DNA of 64,000 nt from CALKJU01 sp046349355 (GTDB lineage Bacteria; Pseudomonadota; Alphaproteobacteria; Geminicoccales; Geminicoccaceae), in contig JAXMCM010000015.1 in NCBI GenBank assembly GCA_046349355.1, positions 248,001 through 312,000 of the forward strand, given 5' to 3'. The first letter of the stretch is position 1; every line of letters starts with the position of its first letter. A program made the translations under genes and the position numbers. This document shows positions 46,362 through 57,155 of this stretch, one piece after another. The notes below the pieces were generated by a model. That model was not told the DNA's origin. It saw only the letters and a program-made list of their open reading frames with translations, and searched no databases.

Positions 46362-46999
46362 GCGAGGCCACCGAGGAACGGCGCGAGCAGAAGGACCGCG
46401 TCCTCGAGGCGGCGCTGACCCACGCCGCGTTCGACGGCTGGAGCCGGCGCACGCTGCAGAACGCCGCCGCCGACTGCGGCTTCGACAAGGCCACCGCCAC
46501 CCGCCTGTTCCCGCAGGGCGGCGAGAGCCTGCTCGAATGGCTGGACGAGTGGACCGACCGGCAGATGCTGGCGCGGCTCGAGGGTGTGGAGCTCGACCGG
46601 CTGCCGGTGCGCAAGCGCATCGCCCGGATCGTCCGCGCCCGCTACGAGGCGCTCGAGCCGCACCGCGAGGCGGTCCGCCGGGCGCTGGCGGCGCGGGCCG
46701 TGCCGAGCGGCCTGCCGGGCGGCACCCGCTCGCTGTGGCGCACCGCCGACCTGATCTGGGACGTCGCCGGCATGCCCGGCAGCTCGGCCGAGGGGATCAG
46801 CTGGTACACGCGGCGGGTGACGCTCGCCGGCGTGCTGTCGGCGACGACGCTCTACTGGCTGCAGGACCAGTCCGAGGACAGTGCCGCCAGCTGGACCTTC
46901 CTCGACCGCCGCATCGAGGACGTGATGCGGATCGGCAAGCTCCGGGCGCGCATGGAGGACTTCCTGCGGGCGATGCCCGGGATGCGCCCGGCCCGGTAA
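46358..46999 (+). CDS. COQ9 family protein
   Basis: A 213-residue protein of the COQ9/TetR-like lipid-binding fold. The N-terminal helix-turn-helix-like part (VLEAALTHAAFDGWSRRTLQNAAADCGFDKATATRLFPQGG) and the C-terminal helical stretch YTRRVTLAGVLSATTLYWLQDQSEDSAASWTFLDRRIEDVM are the family signatures. COQ9 supports ubiquinone synthesis by presenting intermediates to Coq7. It is translationally coupled to def, and the A-T-TE synthetase gene begins six bases downstream, so all three may be co-transcribed. Involvement in quinone synthesis is from family knowledge; no other ubi genes are near. Confidence 0.9.
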   Translation: MSEATEERREQKDRVLEAALTHAAFDGWSRRTLQNAAADCGFDKATATRLFPQGGESLLEWLDEWTDRQMLARLEGVELDRLPVRKRIARIVRARYEALEPHREAVRRALAARAVPSGLPGGTRSLWRTADLIWDVAGMPGSSAEGISWYTRRVTLAGVLSATTLYWLQDQSEDSAASWTFLDRRIEDVMRIGKLRARMEDFLRAMPGMRPAR

Positions 47000-47005
47000 C
47001 CGCCG

Positions 47006-49561
47006 GTGCCACCCGCCGACGACCGGCATCGGCTGGTTCCCGGCGGCGGGTGGCTCCCCTTTCCCCGCGACGCGCTCGAGCGCGGCATCCCGGCGCGCTT
47101 CGCCGAGATCGTCCGCCGGCATCCCGACCGGCCGGCGCTGCGGACCGCCGATGACATCCTGACCTATGCGCAGCTGGCGGCGCGGGCCTGGCGGATCGCC
47201 CGGGCCGTGCTGGCGCGGCGCGGCGACGCGTCCGAGCCGGTGGCGCTGCTGCTGGACCAGGGTGCGGATCTCGTCGCCGCCATCCTCGGAACCCTCGCCG
47301 CCGGCAAGATCTACGTCCCGCTCGACCCGGCGCATGCCGACGCGCGCAATCGTGTCGCCATCACAGACGCGGAACCGGCGCTGGTCCTGACCCTGGCGGC
47401 GCGCCGCGCGGCGGCCATGGCCCTGCTCGGCCGGGACGACGTGCTGGTGGTCGACGCGCTGGACCGGGAGCTGCCCGGGACCGATCCGGCGCTGCCGCTG
47501 TCGGGCGAGCGGCCGGCCTGCCTCTACTACACCTCGGGCTCGACCGGCCGGCCCAAGGGCGTCGTCGACGCGCACCGCAACGTCCTGCACAACATCCTGC
47601 GCTACACCGACAGCCTGCGGATCGGCTGCGACGACCGGCTGTCGCTGGTGCAGGGGCCGGCGTTCAGCGGGGCGGTGTCGAGCCTGTTCGCGGCCCTGCT
47701 CAACGGCGCCTGCAGCCACCCGGTCGACCTGCGGCGCGAGGGTTTCGGCGGGCTGGCGCGGCGCATCGCCGCCGAGCGGATGACGATGCTGCACGCGGTG
47801 CCGTCGATCGTCCGCGAGGTCTGCGCCGCCGGCGGCGACCTCGGCAGCCTGCGCGTGGTGCGGCTCGAGGGCGATGCCAGCTCGGACGCCGACCTCGCCC
47901 TGTTCCAACGGCGCTGCGGGCCGGGCTGCCTGCTGGTGAACGGGCTTGGGGCGACCGAGACTGGCCTGAGCTGCCAGTATTTCGTGGCGCCGGACCGCGT
48001 GGTGGAGCCCGGGCCGGTGCCGGTCGGCTACGCGGCCGCGGACGTCACCGTCGAGATCGTCGACGGGACGGGCCGGCCGGCGGCCGCGGGTGCCATCGGC
48101 GAGCTGATCGTCGCCAGCCCCTACCTCGCCCTCGGCTACTGGCGGAACCCGGCGCTGACCGAGGCCCGGTTCTTCACCGGCCCGGACGGCCGGCGCCGCT
48201 ACCGCACGGGCGACCTCGCCCGCCGCCTTGCGGACGGCGCCATCGTCCTGCGCGGTCGCCACGACGAGCAGCTGCGGGTCGACGGCGAGTGGCTCGACCT
48301 GCCGACACTGGAGGCGGCGCTGTGCCGGATCGACGGGGTCGCCGCCGCCGCGGTGGCCGTGCGCCGCTTCGCGCGGCGCCTGCAGCTGATCGCCTACGTC
48401 GTGCCGGCCGAAGGCGTGACCCTCGACCCGGCCGCGGTGCGCCGGCGGCTGCCCGAGGTTGCACCGCTGCTGCGGATGCCGGCGCTGATCGAGCCGATCG
48501 CGGCGCTGCCGCTGGATGCCAACGGCAAGGTGGCGCGGCAGGCGCTGCCGCCGCCGCGTCCGCGGACGCCGCCGCCGCTGCAGATGGCGGCGTTCGGCGC
48601 CGTCCTGGGGCCCGTGCTCGGCTGCTGGCGGCAGGTCCTGCAGCGCGACGACGCGCGGATCGACCGCGCCTTCGCCGAGGAGGGCGGCGATTCGTTCGCT
48701 GCCCTGCAGCTGGCGATGCTGCTGGAGGAACGGCTCGGGCGCCCCGTGCCGCCCGACCTGATCCGTGCCGGGACGACCGTCGTCGATCTCGCCCGGGCCC
48801 TGGCGAGGCCCGACGATGCCGGTGTGCTGTGCCCGCTGGCGCATGGCGGCGACGGCCGGGCGATCTTCCTGATCCACGGCGTCGGCGGGCACCTGCAGCA
48901 GCTGGTGCCGCTGGCCGAGCGGCTGGCCTTCGCCGGACCGGTCTACGGGCTGCGCTTTCCCGACATGGGCGGCGACGCGGTGCCGCCCGCGGATCTCGCC
49001 GGCCTCGCCCGCCACTACGCCGGGCTGATCCGCGAGCGGGAACCGTTCGGGCCCTACACCGTCGGCGGCAACTGCCTGGGCGGCCTGCTGGCGCTGGAGG
49101 TGGCGCGCTGCCTCGTCGACGACGGTGAGCGGGTCGGGCCGGTGCTGATGATCGAGACCGCCTACCCGGACGGCCTGCACCGGCCGCCGGCCGGCGACGC
49201 CAGCAGCGTGCCGGGCTTCGTGACGCGGATACGGAACCTGCCGGCGAAGCTGAAGCGCCATGCCGTCGGCGGTGCCTGGGAGCTGTGCCGTCTCGCCGGC
49301 CTGGGCCTGCCGCCCGGCCTGCGCGACGCGCACGCGATCCTGGTCCTCGCCGCCCGCCGGTATCGCCCCTCGCCCGTGGCGGTCCCGGCGATCCATGTGA
49401 GCCTCGGCGAGAGCCCGGACGCGGCCGGCTGGGCGCGCATCGTCACCGGCGGGCTCGAGCGGGTGGTGCTGCCGCGCCTGGCCGAGCCGGCGGCGGCGCT
49501 CGATGCAAGGCACGTCGACGCGCTGGCCACGGCCCTGCGGGAGCGGCTGCGCCGGGACTGA
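47006..49561 (+). CDS. Three-domain NRPS-like synthetase: adenylation, carrier, thioesterase
   Basis: An 851-residue A-T-TE protein without a condensation domain. Adenylation motifs run in order: A3 YYTSGSTGRPKG (about 173), A4 region PAFSGAVSSLF (about 218), A5 LGATETG, A7 YRTGDLARR, A8 RHDEQLRVDGEWLDL, and A10 lysine in LDANGKVARQ. At the position of the amino-group-binding Asp of amino acid A domains there is Ser221 (F-S-G-A), so the acid activated may lack an alpha-amino group. The carrier serine is Ser563 in GGDSF. The thioesterase (from about 620) has GGNCLGG with Cys690 in place of the nucleophilic serine; the Asp and His positions of the classical triad appear to be Glu (MIETAYP) and a non-His residue. 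The start is a GTG. A-T-TE enzymes of this kind can dimerise 2-oxo acids, but the product here is unknown. Confidence 0.88.
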   Translation: MPPADDRHRLVPGGGWLPFPRDALERGIPARFAEIVRRHPDRPALRTADDILTYAQLAARAWRIARAVLARRGDASEPVALLLDQGADLVAAILGTLAAGKIYVPLDPAHADARNRVAITDAEPALVLTLAARRAAAMALLGRDDVLVVDALDRELPGTDPALPLSGERPACLYYTSGSTGRPKGVVDAHRNVLHNILRYTDSLRIGCDDRLSLVQGPAFSGAVSSLFAALLNGACSHPVDLRREGFGGLARRIAAERMTMLHAVPSIVREVCAAGGDLGSLRVVRLEGDASSDADLALFQRRCGPGCLLVNGLGATETGLSCQYFVAPDRVVEPGPVPVGYAAADVTVEIVDGTGRPAAAGAIGELIVASPYLALGYWRNPALTEARFFTGPDGRRRYRTGDLARRLADGAIVLRGRHDEQLRVDGEWLDLPTLEAALCRIDGVAAAAVAVRRFARRLQLIAYVVPAEGVTLDPAAVRRRLPEVAPLLRMPALIEPIAALPLDANGKVARQALPPPRPRTPPPLQMAAFGAVLGPVLGCWRQVLQRDDARIDRAFAEEGGDSFAALQLAMLLEERLGRPVPPDLIRAGTTVVDLARALARPDDAGVLCPLAHGGDGRAIFLIHGVGGHLQQLVPLAERLAFAGPVYGLRFPDMGGDAVPPADLAGLARHYAGLIREREPFGPYTVGGNCLGGLLALEVARCLVDDGERVGPVLMIETAYPDGLHRPPAGDASSVPGFVTRIRNLPAKLKRHAVGGAWELCRLAGLGLPPGLRDAHAILVLAARRYRPSPVAVPAIHVSLGESPDAAGWARIVTGGLERVVLPRLAEPAAALDARHVDALATALRERLRRD

Positions 49562-51778
49562 TCAGCGCTCGTAGGCGGCGACCAGCCGGTTGGCGACGTT
49601 GAGCCGCTCGGCCATCAGGCGGATGGCGAACGCGGTCATCGCCTGCGCCGCCTCGGGATGCGCGCGGACCAGCCGATCATAGGCGTCGCGCGACAGGCTG
49701 TGCACGACGGTCGGCGTCTCGGCGATCATCGAGGCGCTGCGCGCCGCGCCGGTGAAGAACGCCATCTCGCCGAGGACGGTGCGGCCCTCGATGACGCGCA
49801 GGCGCAGCGGCCGCGGCGAGCCGTGGTTGAGCACGATGTTGACCCGGCCGCTGTCGACGAACAGCAGCGTGGTCGTGGCCTCGCCCTGGAGGCAGAGGGC
49901 GTCGCCGGGAGCGTGGACGGTGCGCACGGTCAGCTCGCAGAGGCGGTGCGCGGCCTCGCCGGAGCCGAGCTCCCGGGCGATCCAGGCCTCGAACGGCTCG
50001 CCCTGCGCGTGATCCAGCAGGCCCTCGCCGTCGAGCAGCAGGTCCTCGCAGCGCTCGAGCGCCTGGTCGAGGGTGCCGAAGCGTTCGGTGGTGAGCCAGG
50101 CGGCGAACAGGCCGGCCCGGCGCAGCTCGGTCTCGGCCGTCTCGTTGAGGCCGGCGAGGCAGAGCGGCAGCCGGCGCAGGGCGGCCGCCTGCGCCATCTT
50201 GTGGAAGCTGACCGCCGCCGAGCTGTCGAGGCCGCTGACCAGGCGGAAGTCCAGCACGATCGCCCGGGCGCCGGGCAGCATGGCCCGGACCTGCTCGAGC
50301 AGCCGGTAGGCGGAGCCGAAGAAGACGAAGCCCTGCAGCTGGAGGATCGGGACACTGGAGCCGAGCCGCAGCAGGGCGGCCGAGACCGGCGGCGGACGGT
50401 CGACGCTGCTCCGCCGCTCGGCCAGCTGCAGGCTGTGCTTGACGATCGGCATCCGCGAGTAGCGGAAGGCGAAGGTCAGACAGGCGGCGAGCACGCCGGC
50501 GGCGACCCCGGCGACGTAGCCGACGTTGGCGATGACCAGCATGATGCCGACGACCGTCAGCCAGTCGACGAGCATCAGCTCGCGGCGGACCGCCACGGTC
50601 CAGCGCCACAGGAACTGGCCGCCCAGATAGAGCAGGAGCCCGCTGAGGACGAACTTCGGCACATAGGCGATGAGCCCCGCGCCGTCGAAGGCGAGGATGG
50701 CGGCGATGCCGAGGCCGCAGGCGACGCCGGACAGGCGGCCGGTAGCACCGGCCATGCGGTTGATCATCGAGCGGGACGCCGACAGGCCGCCGGCGAAGCC
50801 GCCGAGCAGGGCGGCGCTCAGGGCAGCGACCCCCTCGACCTTGAGCTGGCGGTTCATGTCGCAGTCGCGCCTGGCCACCACCTCGAGCGTCGACGCCGAC
50901 ATCAGCACCGCCAGTGCCGTGACCACCAGCACGGCCAGCATGTCCGGCAGCGCCGCCGCCAGCGCCGGCCAGTGGACCGCATGCAGGACGGCCGGCGTCC
51001 ACGGCACCCAGAGGCCGGCGACCGGCATCGGCGGGAAAAACCAGCCGGCCGAACGGGCGGCCTCGAGGCCGATGCCGCGCCAGGCGATCCAGCCGAGGGC
51101 GACGCCGATGCCGGCCAGCAGCGTCAGCGGCAGCGCCAGGAAATGCCGGGTGCGGACGACGGCGACGGTCAGGATCCCGGCGAAGCCGGCGGCGGCCAGC
51201 AGGCGGAGCAGGGCGCCGCCGTCGGCGAGCCGCGTCATGTCGGCGAGATGCGGCGGAATGTCGGTGGCGATCCGCACCGCGGCGACGGTCAGCAGCCAGC
51301 CGGTCCCGGCGACGAAGCCGGCCACCACCGGATAGGGCACGTAGCGCACGGCGACGGCGGCACGCAGCCAGCCCAGCAGGAACAGGCCGACGCCGTTGAG
51401 CAGGGCGGCCGCGGTCAGGGCGAAGAGCAGCGTCGCGAGGCGGGCCTCGGGCGCGAGGTCGGCCGGGACCGCGTGCGTCACCGTCACCAGCATCGCCGCC
51501 AGCGGCACCGAGGATTCGGAAATCGGGCCGGCGATGCCGAAGCTGATCGAGCCGAGCAGGGCCGCGACGATCGCCACCACCGCGCCCGTCAGCAGGGCCA
51601 TGGCGACCCCGGCGGGCAGCGCCACCGCCCGGTCGCCACCGAACATCAGGGCGGCGTAGGAGAACGCGATCGGCAGGGTGAGCAGGGCGCAGACCAGGCC
51701 GGCGGCGATGTTGCGCACCACGTCCCCGGGCTCGAGTCGGACGCTGCCGGCGGCCGCCGGCGGCAGGGAGGTCCGCAT
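49562..51778 (-). CDS. SulP-family anion transporter with STAS and cyclic-nucleotide-binding domains
   Basis: A 738-residue transporter. Residues about 20-430 hold ten or more helices of the SulP/SLC26 fold (VVRNIAAGLVCALLTLPIAFSYAALMF; TVTHAVPADL; SRSMINRMAGATGRLSGVACG). A STAS domain follows (VPILQLQGFVFFGSAYRLLEQV, IVLDFRLVSGLDSSAAVSF). The last 130 residues form a cNMP-binding barrel (VHAPGDALCLQGEATTTLLFV and GEMAFFTGAARSASMIAE). SulP proteins move sulfate, bicarbonate or dicarboxylates. The glutaminase at 19845-21812 carries the same STAS-cNMP pair. The ATG at 51778 lacks a good ribosome-binding site; in-frame codons up to 51871 are possible. Its TGA abuts the convergent synthetase stop. 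Anion identity is unknown. Confidence 0.9.
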   Translation of the reverse strand: MRTSLPPAAAGSVRLEPGDVVRNIAAGLVCALLTLPIAFSYAALMFGGDRAVALPAGVAMALLTGAVVAIVAALLGSISFGIAGPISESSVPLAAMLVTVTHAVPADLAPEARLATLLFALTAAALLNGVGLFLLGWLRAAVAVRYVPYPVVAGFVAGTGWLLTVAAVRIATDIPPHLADMTRLADGGALLRLLAAAGFAGILTVAVVRTRHFLALPLTLLAGIGVALGWIAWRGIGLEAARSAGWFFPPMPVAGLWVPWTPAVLHAVHWPALAAALPDMLAVLVVTALAVLMSASTLEVVARRDCDMNRQLKVEGVAALSAALLGGFAGGLSASRSMINRMAGATGRLSGVACGLGIAAILAFDGAGLIAYVPKFVLSGLLLYLGGQFLWRWTVAVRRELMLVDWLTVVGIMLVIANVGYVAGVAAGVLAACLTFAFRYSRMPIVKHSLQLAERRSSVDRPPPVSAALLRLGSSVPILQLQGFVFFGSAYRLLEQVRAMLPGARAIVLDFRLVSGLDSSAAVSFHKMAQAAALRRLPLCLAGLNETAETELRRAGLFAAWLTTERFGTLDQALERCEDLLLDGEGLLDHAQGEPFEAWIARELGSGEAAHRLCELTVRTVHAPGDALCLQGEATTTLLFVDSGRVNIVLNHGSPRPLRLRVIEGRTVLGEMAFFTGAARSASMIAETPTVVHSLSRDAYDRLVRAHPEAAQAMTAFAIRLMAERLNVANRLVAAYER

Positions 51779-52044
51779 CAGGCGGCGGCTGCAGCGCGCG
51801 GCCGGCTGGCGATCGGCGATGTCGGCATGGCCCCCGTGGTGCTTCCCGCTGACCATCCCCGCCGGCCGCAACCGGGCGACGATGGCGCACGCCGCGCTCG
51901 GCCGCTCCCTCGGCGGGGGCGTTGGCTCGGCGCGGTCATTGAACCGTCACCGGCCTATCGCAGGAAGCCGTGATTGACTCGTGACAACGGCGGACCTTAG
52001 CTCGGCCGCCCGCCGCGCTGGGGCGGGTGCGGGGATGGACCGGC

Positions 52045-53172
52045 ATGTCACCGAATGGCGAGGCGGTCGGCCGCTTCACCGACAAGTACTTCGTGCGGAC
52101 CCGCGCGATCGTCGAGCGCTTCGGCGACTGCGAGGTCACCTACGCCGTGTTCATGCGCCGCCCGGTGCTGTGCACGCCGCGCCTCGCCGTCGACTGGCTG
52201 ACCGCGGTCGCCAAGGAGCGCGGGGCCAAGGTCAAGGTCGAGCTGCTGCACGAGGAGGGCGGCTGGGTCGGCGCCGGCGAGCCCATGATGTACATCACCG
52301 GCTCGTTCCGGCACCTCGTCGACCTCGAGACGATCTTCCTGCAGCGGCTGGGCCCGGCCTGCGTGGCGGCGTTCAACGCCTACACCATGTGCACCGACCT
52401 GCCCTATGTCGGCTTCCTCGCCATGGATGCGCGGCACTGCGCCGGCGCCGAGATGGCCGACATGATGGCCTATGCCGCCAGCGTCGGCTCGGCGCGCGCC
52501 CAGCGCGAGACCGGCGCCAAGGGCTTCATCGGCAACGCCACCGACGAGACGGCGCACTATTTCGGCCAGAAGCGCGGCCTCGGGACGATGCCGCACGCGC
52601 TGATCGGCTATGCCGGCAGCACGCTGCGCGCCGCCGAGATGTTCCACGAGACCTTCCCGGACGAGCCGCTGACCGTGCTGGTCGACTATTTCGGCCGCGA
52701 GATCACCGACGCGCTGCAGGTCTGCCGGCGCTTCCCGGAGCTGGCGGCGCAGGGCCGGCTGGCCGTCCGCCTCGACACCCATGGCGGCCGCTACGTCGAG
52801 GGCCTCGACGTCGCCGAATCCTACGCCGTGCTCGAGCGCAGCGCGCCGCAGGCGATCCGCACCTACCGGACCGAGGAGGAGCTGCGCTGGCTGACCGGCA
52901 CCGGGGTCACCGCGGCCGCCGTGTTCTGGACCCGCGAGCGGCTGGACACGGCCGGCTTCCCGAAAGTCCGGATCGTCGCCAGCTCGGGGTTCAGCCCCAG
53001 CAAGTGCAAGCTGATGGCCAGCGTGCGCGCCCCGATCGACGTGATCGGCACCGGCAGCTACCTGCCCGAGCGCTGGAGCGAGACCTACGCCACCGCCGAC
53101 GTCATCGCCTATGACGGCGTGCAGCGGGTCAAGGTCGGCCGCGAGTTCCTGTTCCCGGCTAAGGGCGCGTAG
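52045..53172 (+). CDS. Nicotinate phosphoribosyltransferase-like protein
   Basis: A 375-residue phosphoribosyltransferase of the NAPRTase/quinolinate PRTase group. The N-terminus FTDKYFVRTRAIVERFGD is typical of the shorter alphaproteobacterial NAPRTase. The catalytic-core segments LETIFLQRLGPACVAAFN, GFIGNATDETAHYFGQKRGLGTMPHALIGYAG, VLVDYFGREITDALQVCR and VRIVASSGFSPSKCKLM follow, and DVIGTGSYLPE is the phosphate-binding end. It would make nicotinate mononucleotide for NAD salvage in the cytoplasm. The ATG at 52045 gives a family-like beginning. It overlaps the convergent lipoprotein gene by 14 bases. A paralogue with another base substrate is possible. Confidence 0.88.
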   Translation: MSPNGEAVGRFTDKYFVRTRAIVERFGDCEVTYAVFMRRPVLCTPRLAVDWLTAVAKERGAKVKVELLHEEGGWVGAGEPMMYITGSFRHLVDLETIFLQRLGPACVAAFNAYTMCTDLPYVGFLAMDARHCAGAEMADMMAYAASVGSARAQRETGAKGFIGNATDETAHYFGQKRGLGTMPHALIGYAGSTLRAAEMFHETFPDEPLTVLVDYFGREITDALQVCRRFPELAAQGRLAVRLDTHGGRYVEGLDVAESYAVLERSAPQAIRTYRTEEELRWLTGTGVTAAAVFWTRERLDTAGFPKVRIVASSGFSPSKCKLMASVRAPIDVIGTGSYLPERWSETYATADVIAYDGVQRVKVGREFLFPAKGA

Positions 53173-53656
53173 CCGCGGTCAGCGCCGGCACGTCGACGGT
53201 GCCGCCGCCGTCGAAGGGCATCGAGCTGCCGAGCCCGGTGCCGCTGAACAGGGCGCCCGAGATCCGGTAGCTGATCGAGCCGCCGCTGCCGGCCGCACCG
53301 CGCACCGCCATCGCCCCGAAGCGCGAGATCAGGTCGCTGGTGGCGACGTAGAGGCGGACCGGGACGACCGTCGAGCCGAAGCGCGGCACCTCGAACAGCT
53401 CGCCGTTGGTGCCGGCCCCCAGCCGGCCGCCGTCGAGCTCGACCGTGTAGCGCATGCCGTTCACGGCCAAGGGCTCGGGGTTCGGGTTGACGATGCGCAG
53501 GTCGAGGTCGAGCGTCTGCTCGAGCAGGCCGGCCTCGACCGGGCGGATGTTGACGATGTTGACCGTCGGCGGCTGCAGGCCGCCCTGGTCCGGCAGGCTG
53601 CAGCCGGCGAGGCCCAGCAGCAGGAGGAGCCCGCGGCGACGCCATCGAACGGTCAC
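53159..53656 (-). CDS. LEA14-like (LEA type 2/WHy) lipoprotein
   Basis: About 165 residues with a lipoprotein signal (RWRRRGLLLLLGLAGC, lipobox L-A-G-C) and a single beta-sandwich of the LEA type 2/WHy domain: NIVNIRPVEAGLLEQTLDLDLRIVNPNPEPLAVNGMRYTVELDG, where the LxLxIxNPNPxPLxVxG pattern is diagnostic. WHy-domain proteins are linked to desiccation and stress, and bacterial lipoprotein forms are of unknown role. No start has a good ribosome-binding site; a GTG at 53656 begins right at the charged signal, while an ATG at 53698 adds 14 residues. It is divergent from the acetoacetyl-CoA synthetase gene. Confidence 0.82.
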   Translation of the reverse strand: MTVRWRRRGLLLLLGLAGCSLPDQGGLQPPTVNIVNIRPVEAGLLEQTLDLDLRIVNPNPEPLAVNGMRYTVELDGGRLGAGTNGELFEVPRFGSTVVPVRLYVATSDLISRFGAMAVRGAAGSGGSISYRISGALFSGTGLGSSMPFDGGGTVDVPALTAATRP

Positions 53657-53755
53657 GCGACCGTGGGATGAGGTGAGGCCTGCGTGGCTTGGCGGCATGC
53701 TGGCGGCAGCCTTATGGTCCGGGCGCATCAGGAGCGGGCAGCCGGGAGCACTAGC

Positions 53756-55681
<1,926 letters not shown>

Positions 55682-55685
55682 GCGG

Positions 55686-57056
55686 TTGCTGGCGCTGGCG
55701 CTGCGCGAGGCCGGCTATGTCGTGCTGCCGGCGCTGGTGGTGCTGCTGGCGCTGGCCGTCTTCGGCCACATCCCGGCCGGACTCGCCGTCCTCGGCCTGA
55801 TCGCCGCCGGCGGTGCGGCGCTGGCGCTGGCGGCGTGGCGGGTGCGCGACCTCGGCCGCGTCACCGACTGGCTGCGCCGCCTCGACGACGGCGAGGAGGC
55901 GACCCCGCCCGACATCGGCCCGCCGCTGGGCGAGCTGCTGCGGCCGGCGCTCGAGCTGGCGCGGGCGAGCCGCCGCCAGCGCGGCGAGATCCGCGGGCGG
56001 CAGGCGCTGCTCGACAGCCTGATGGCGGCCCTGCCCGACCCGGTGCTGCTGATCGACCGGCAGCGCCAGGTGCGGCGGGCGAACCCGGCGGCGGAGCGGG
56101 CCTTCGGCACCGGCATCGTCGATGTCGACCTCGCCCGCTCGGTGCGCGACCCGGGCGTGCTCGCGGCACTGGGCGCGGCGCTGGGCGGCGGCGGCGCCAG
56201 CAGCGTCACGTTCACCCCGGCCGGCGACCGCTACAAGCACTTCGCGGCACGGATCGAGCCGCTCACGCTCGAGGACGGCACGCCCGGCGTGCTGATGGCC
56301 TTCCGCGAGCAGAGCGAGCAGGTGATCATCGAGCGGATGCGCTCGGACTTCGTCGCCAACGCCAGCCACGAGATCCGCACCCCGCTGGCCGCCATCCACG
56401 GCATGATCGAGACGCTGCGCGGCCCGGCCCGCGACGACGCCGCGGCGCGCGACTCGTTCCTCGAGACGATGGCGCAGGAGACGGCGCGGATGACGCGGCT
56501 GGTCGACGACCTGCTGTCGCTGTCGCGGATCGAGCTCGCCGCCAACCAGCCGCCGACCGAGCCCTGCGACCTCGACGCGGTGGTGGCGATGGTGACCGAG
56601 GCGCTGGCGCCGCTGGCGGCCCGGCGCAAGGTCCGCCTCGAGGTCGAGATGCCGGACCACCTGCCGCCGGTCCGGGGCGACGCCGACCAGCTGCACCAGC
56701 TGCTGGTCAACCTCGTCGACAACGCCATCAAGTATGGCGACGGCAAGCCGGTGACGGTCCGCGTGGCGCGGCTCGAACACGGGCCGGCCGATGCCGGTCC
56801 CGTCGCCGGCCGTGCCTGCGTCGAGATCGCCGTGATCGACCGGGGCGAGGGCATCGCCCGCGAGCACATCCCGCGGCTGACCGAGCGCTTCTACCGGGCC
56901 GACAAGGCGCGCTCGCGCCACCAGGGCGGCACCGGCCTCGGGCTCGCCATCGTCAAGCACATCGTCCGCCGCCACCAGGGGCACCTGGCGATCGAGAGCG
57001 AGCCCGGCAGCGGCAGCCGCTTCCGCGTGCTGCTGCCCGCGGCCGAGGCCGCCTGA
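55686..57056 (+). CDS. phoR: Phosphate regulon sensor histidine kinase PhoR
   Basis: A 456-residue membrane kinase that controls phosphate starvation genes with PhoB. Two N-terminal helices (GYVVLPALVVLLALAVFG; GLAVLGLIAAGGAALALAAW) are followed by a PAS-like domain (LLDSLMAALPDPVLLIDRQ). The H box is ANASHEIRTPLAAIHGMIETL, the N box QLLVNLVDNAIKYGDG, with IDRGEGI (G1) and GGTGLGLAIVKHIVRRHQGH (G2). The start is probably a TTG at 55686. It leads directly into the Pho box and pstS; phoB lies at the far end of the cluster. Confidence 0.93.
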   Translation: MLALALREAGYVVLPALVVLLALAVFGHIPAGLAVLGLIAAGGAALALAAWRVRDLGRVTDWLRRLDDGEEATPPDIGPPLGELLRPALELARASRRQRGEIRGRQALLDSLMAALPDPVLLIDRQRQVRRANPAAERAFGTGIVDVDLARSVRDPGVLAALGAALGGGGASSVTFTPAGDRYKHFAARIEPLTLEDGTPGVLMAFREQSEQVIIERMRSDFVANASHEIRTPLAAIHGMIETLRGPARDDAAARDSFLETMAQETARMTRLVDDLLSLSRIELAANQPPTEPCDLDAVVAMVTEALAPLAARRKVRLEVEMPDHLPPVRGDADQLHQLLVNLVDNAIKYGDGKPVTVRVARLEHGPADAGPVAGRACVEIAVIDRGEGIAREHIPRLTERFYRADKARSRHQGGTGLGLAIVKHIVRRHQGHLAIESEPGSGSRFRVLLPAAEAA

Positions 57057-57060
57057 CCGC

Positions 57061-57089
57061 CTGTCACGCGACTGTCACGGTGCTGTCAT
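57061..57089 (+). promoter_or_regulatory. Pho box, three direct repeats before pstS
   Basis: CTGTCAC at 57061-57067, CTGTCAC at 57072-57078 and CTGTCAT at 57083-57089 are spaced exactly 11 bases apart, the classic PhoB-binding arrangement (two 11-bp units minimum). They sit about 67-95 bases before the pstS ATG and show that PhoB drives pstS and, through it, the rest of the pst operon under phosphate limitation. Confidence 0.92.
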
Positions 57090-57155
57090 AGACTTGGTGC
57101 CGTCGCCCGGCACCTAGGCCGCACTCAAGTGACCCAAAGCCCCGGAGGCATCCTG

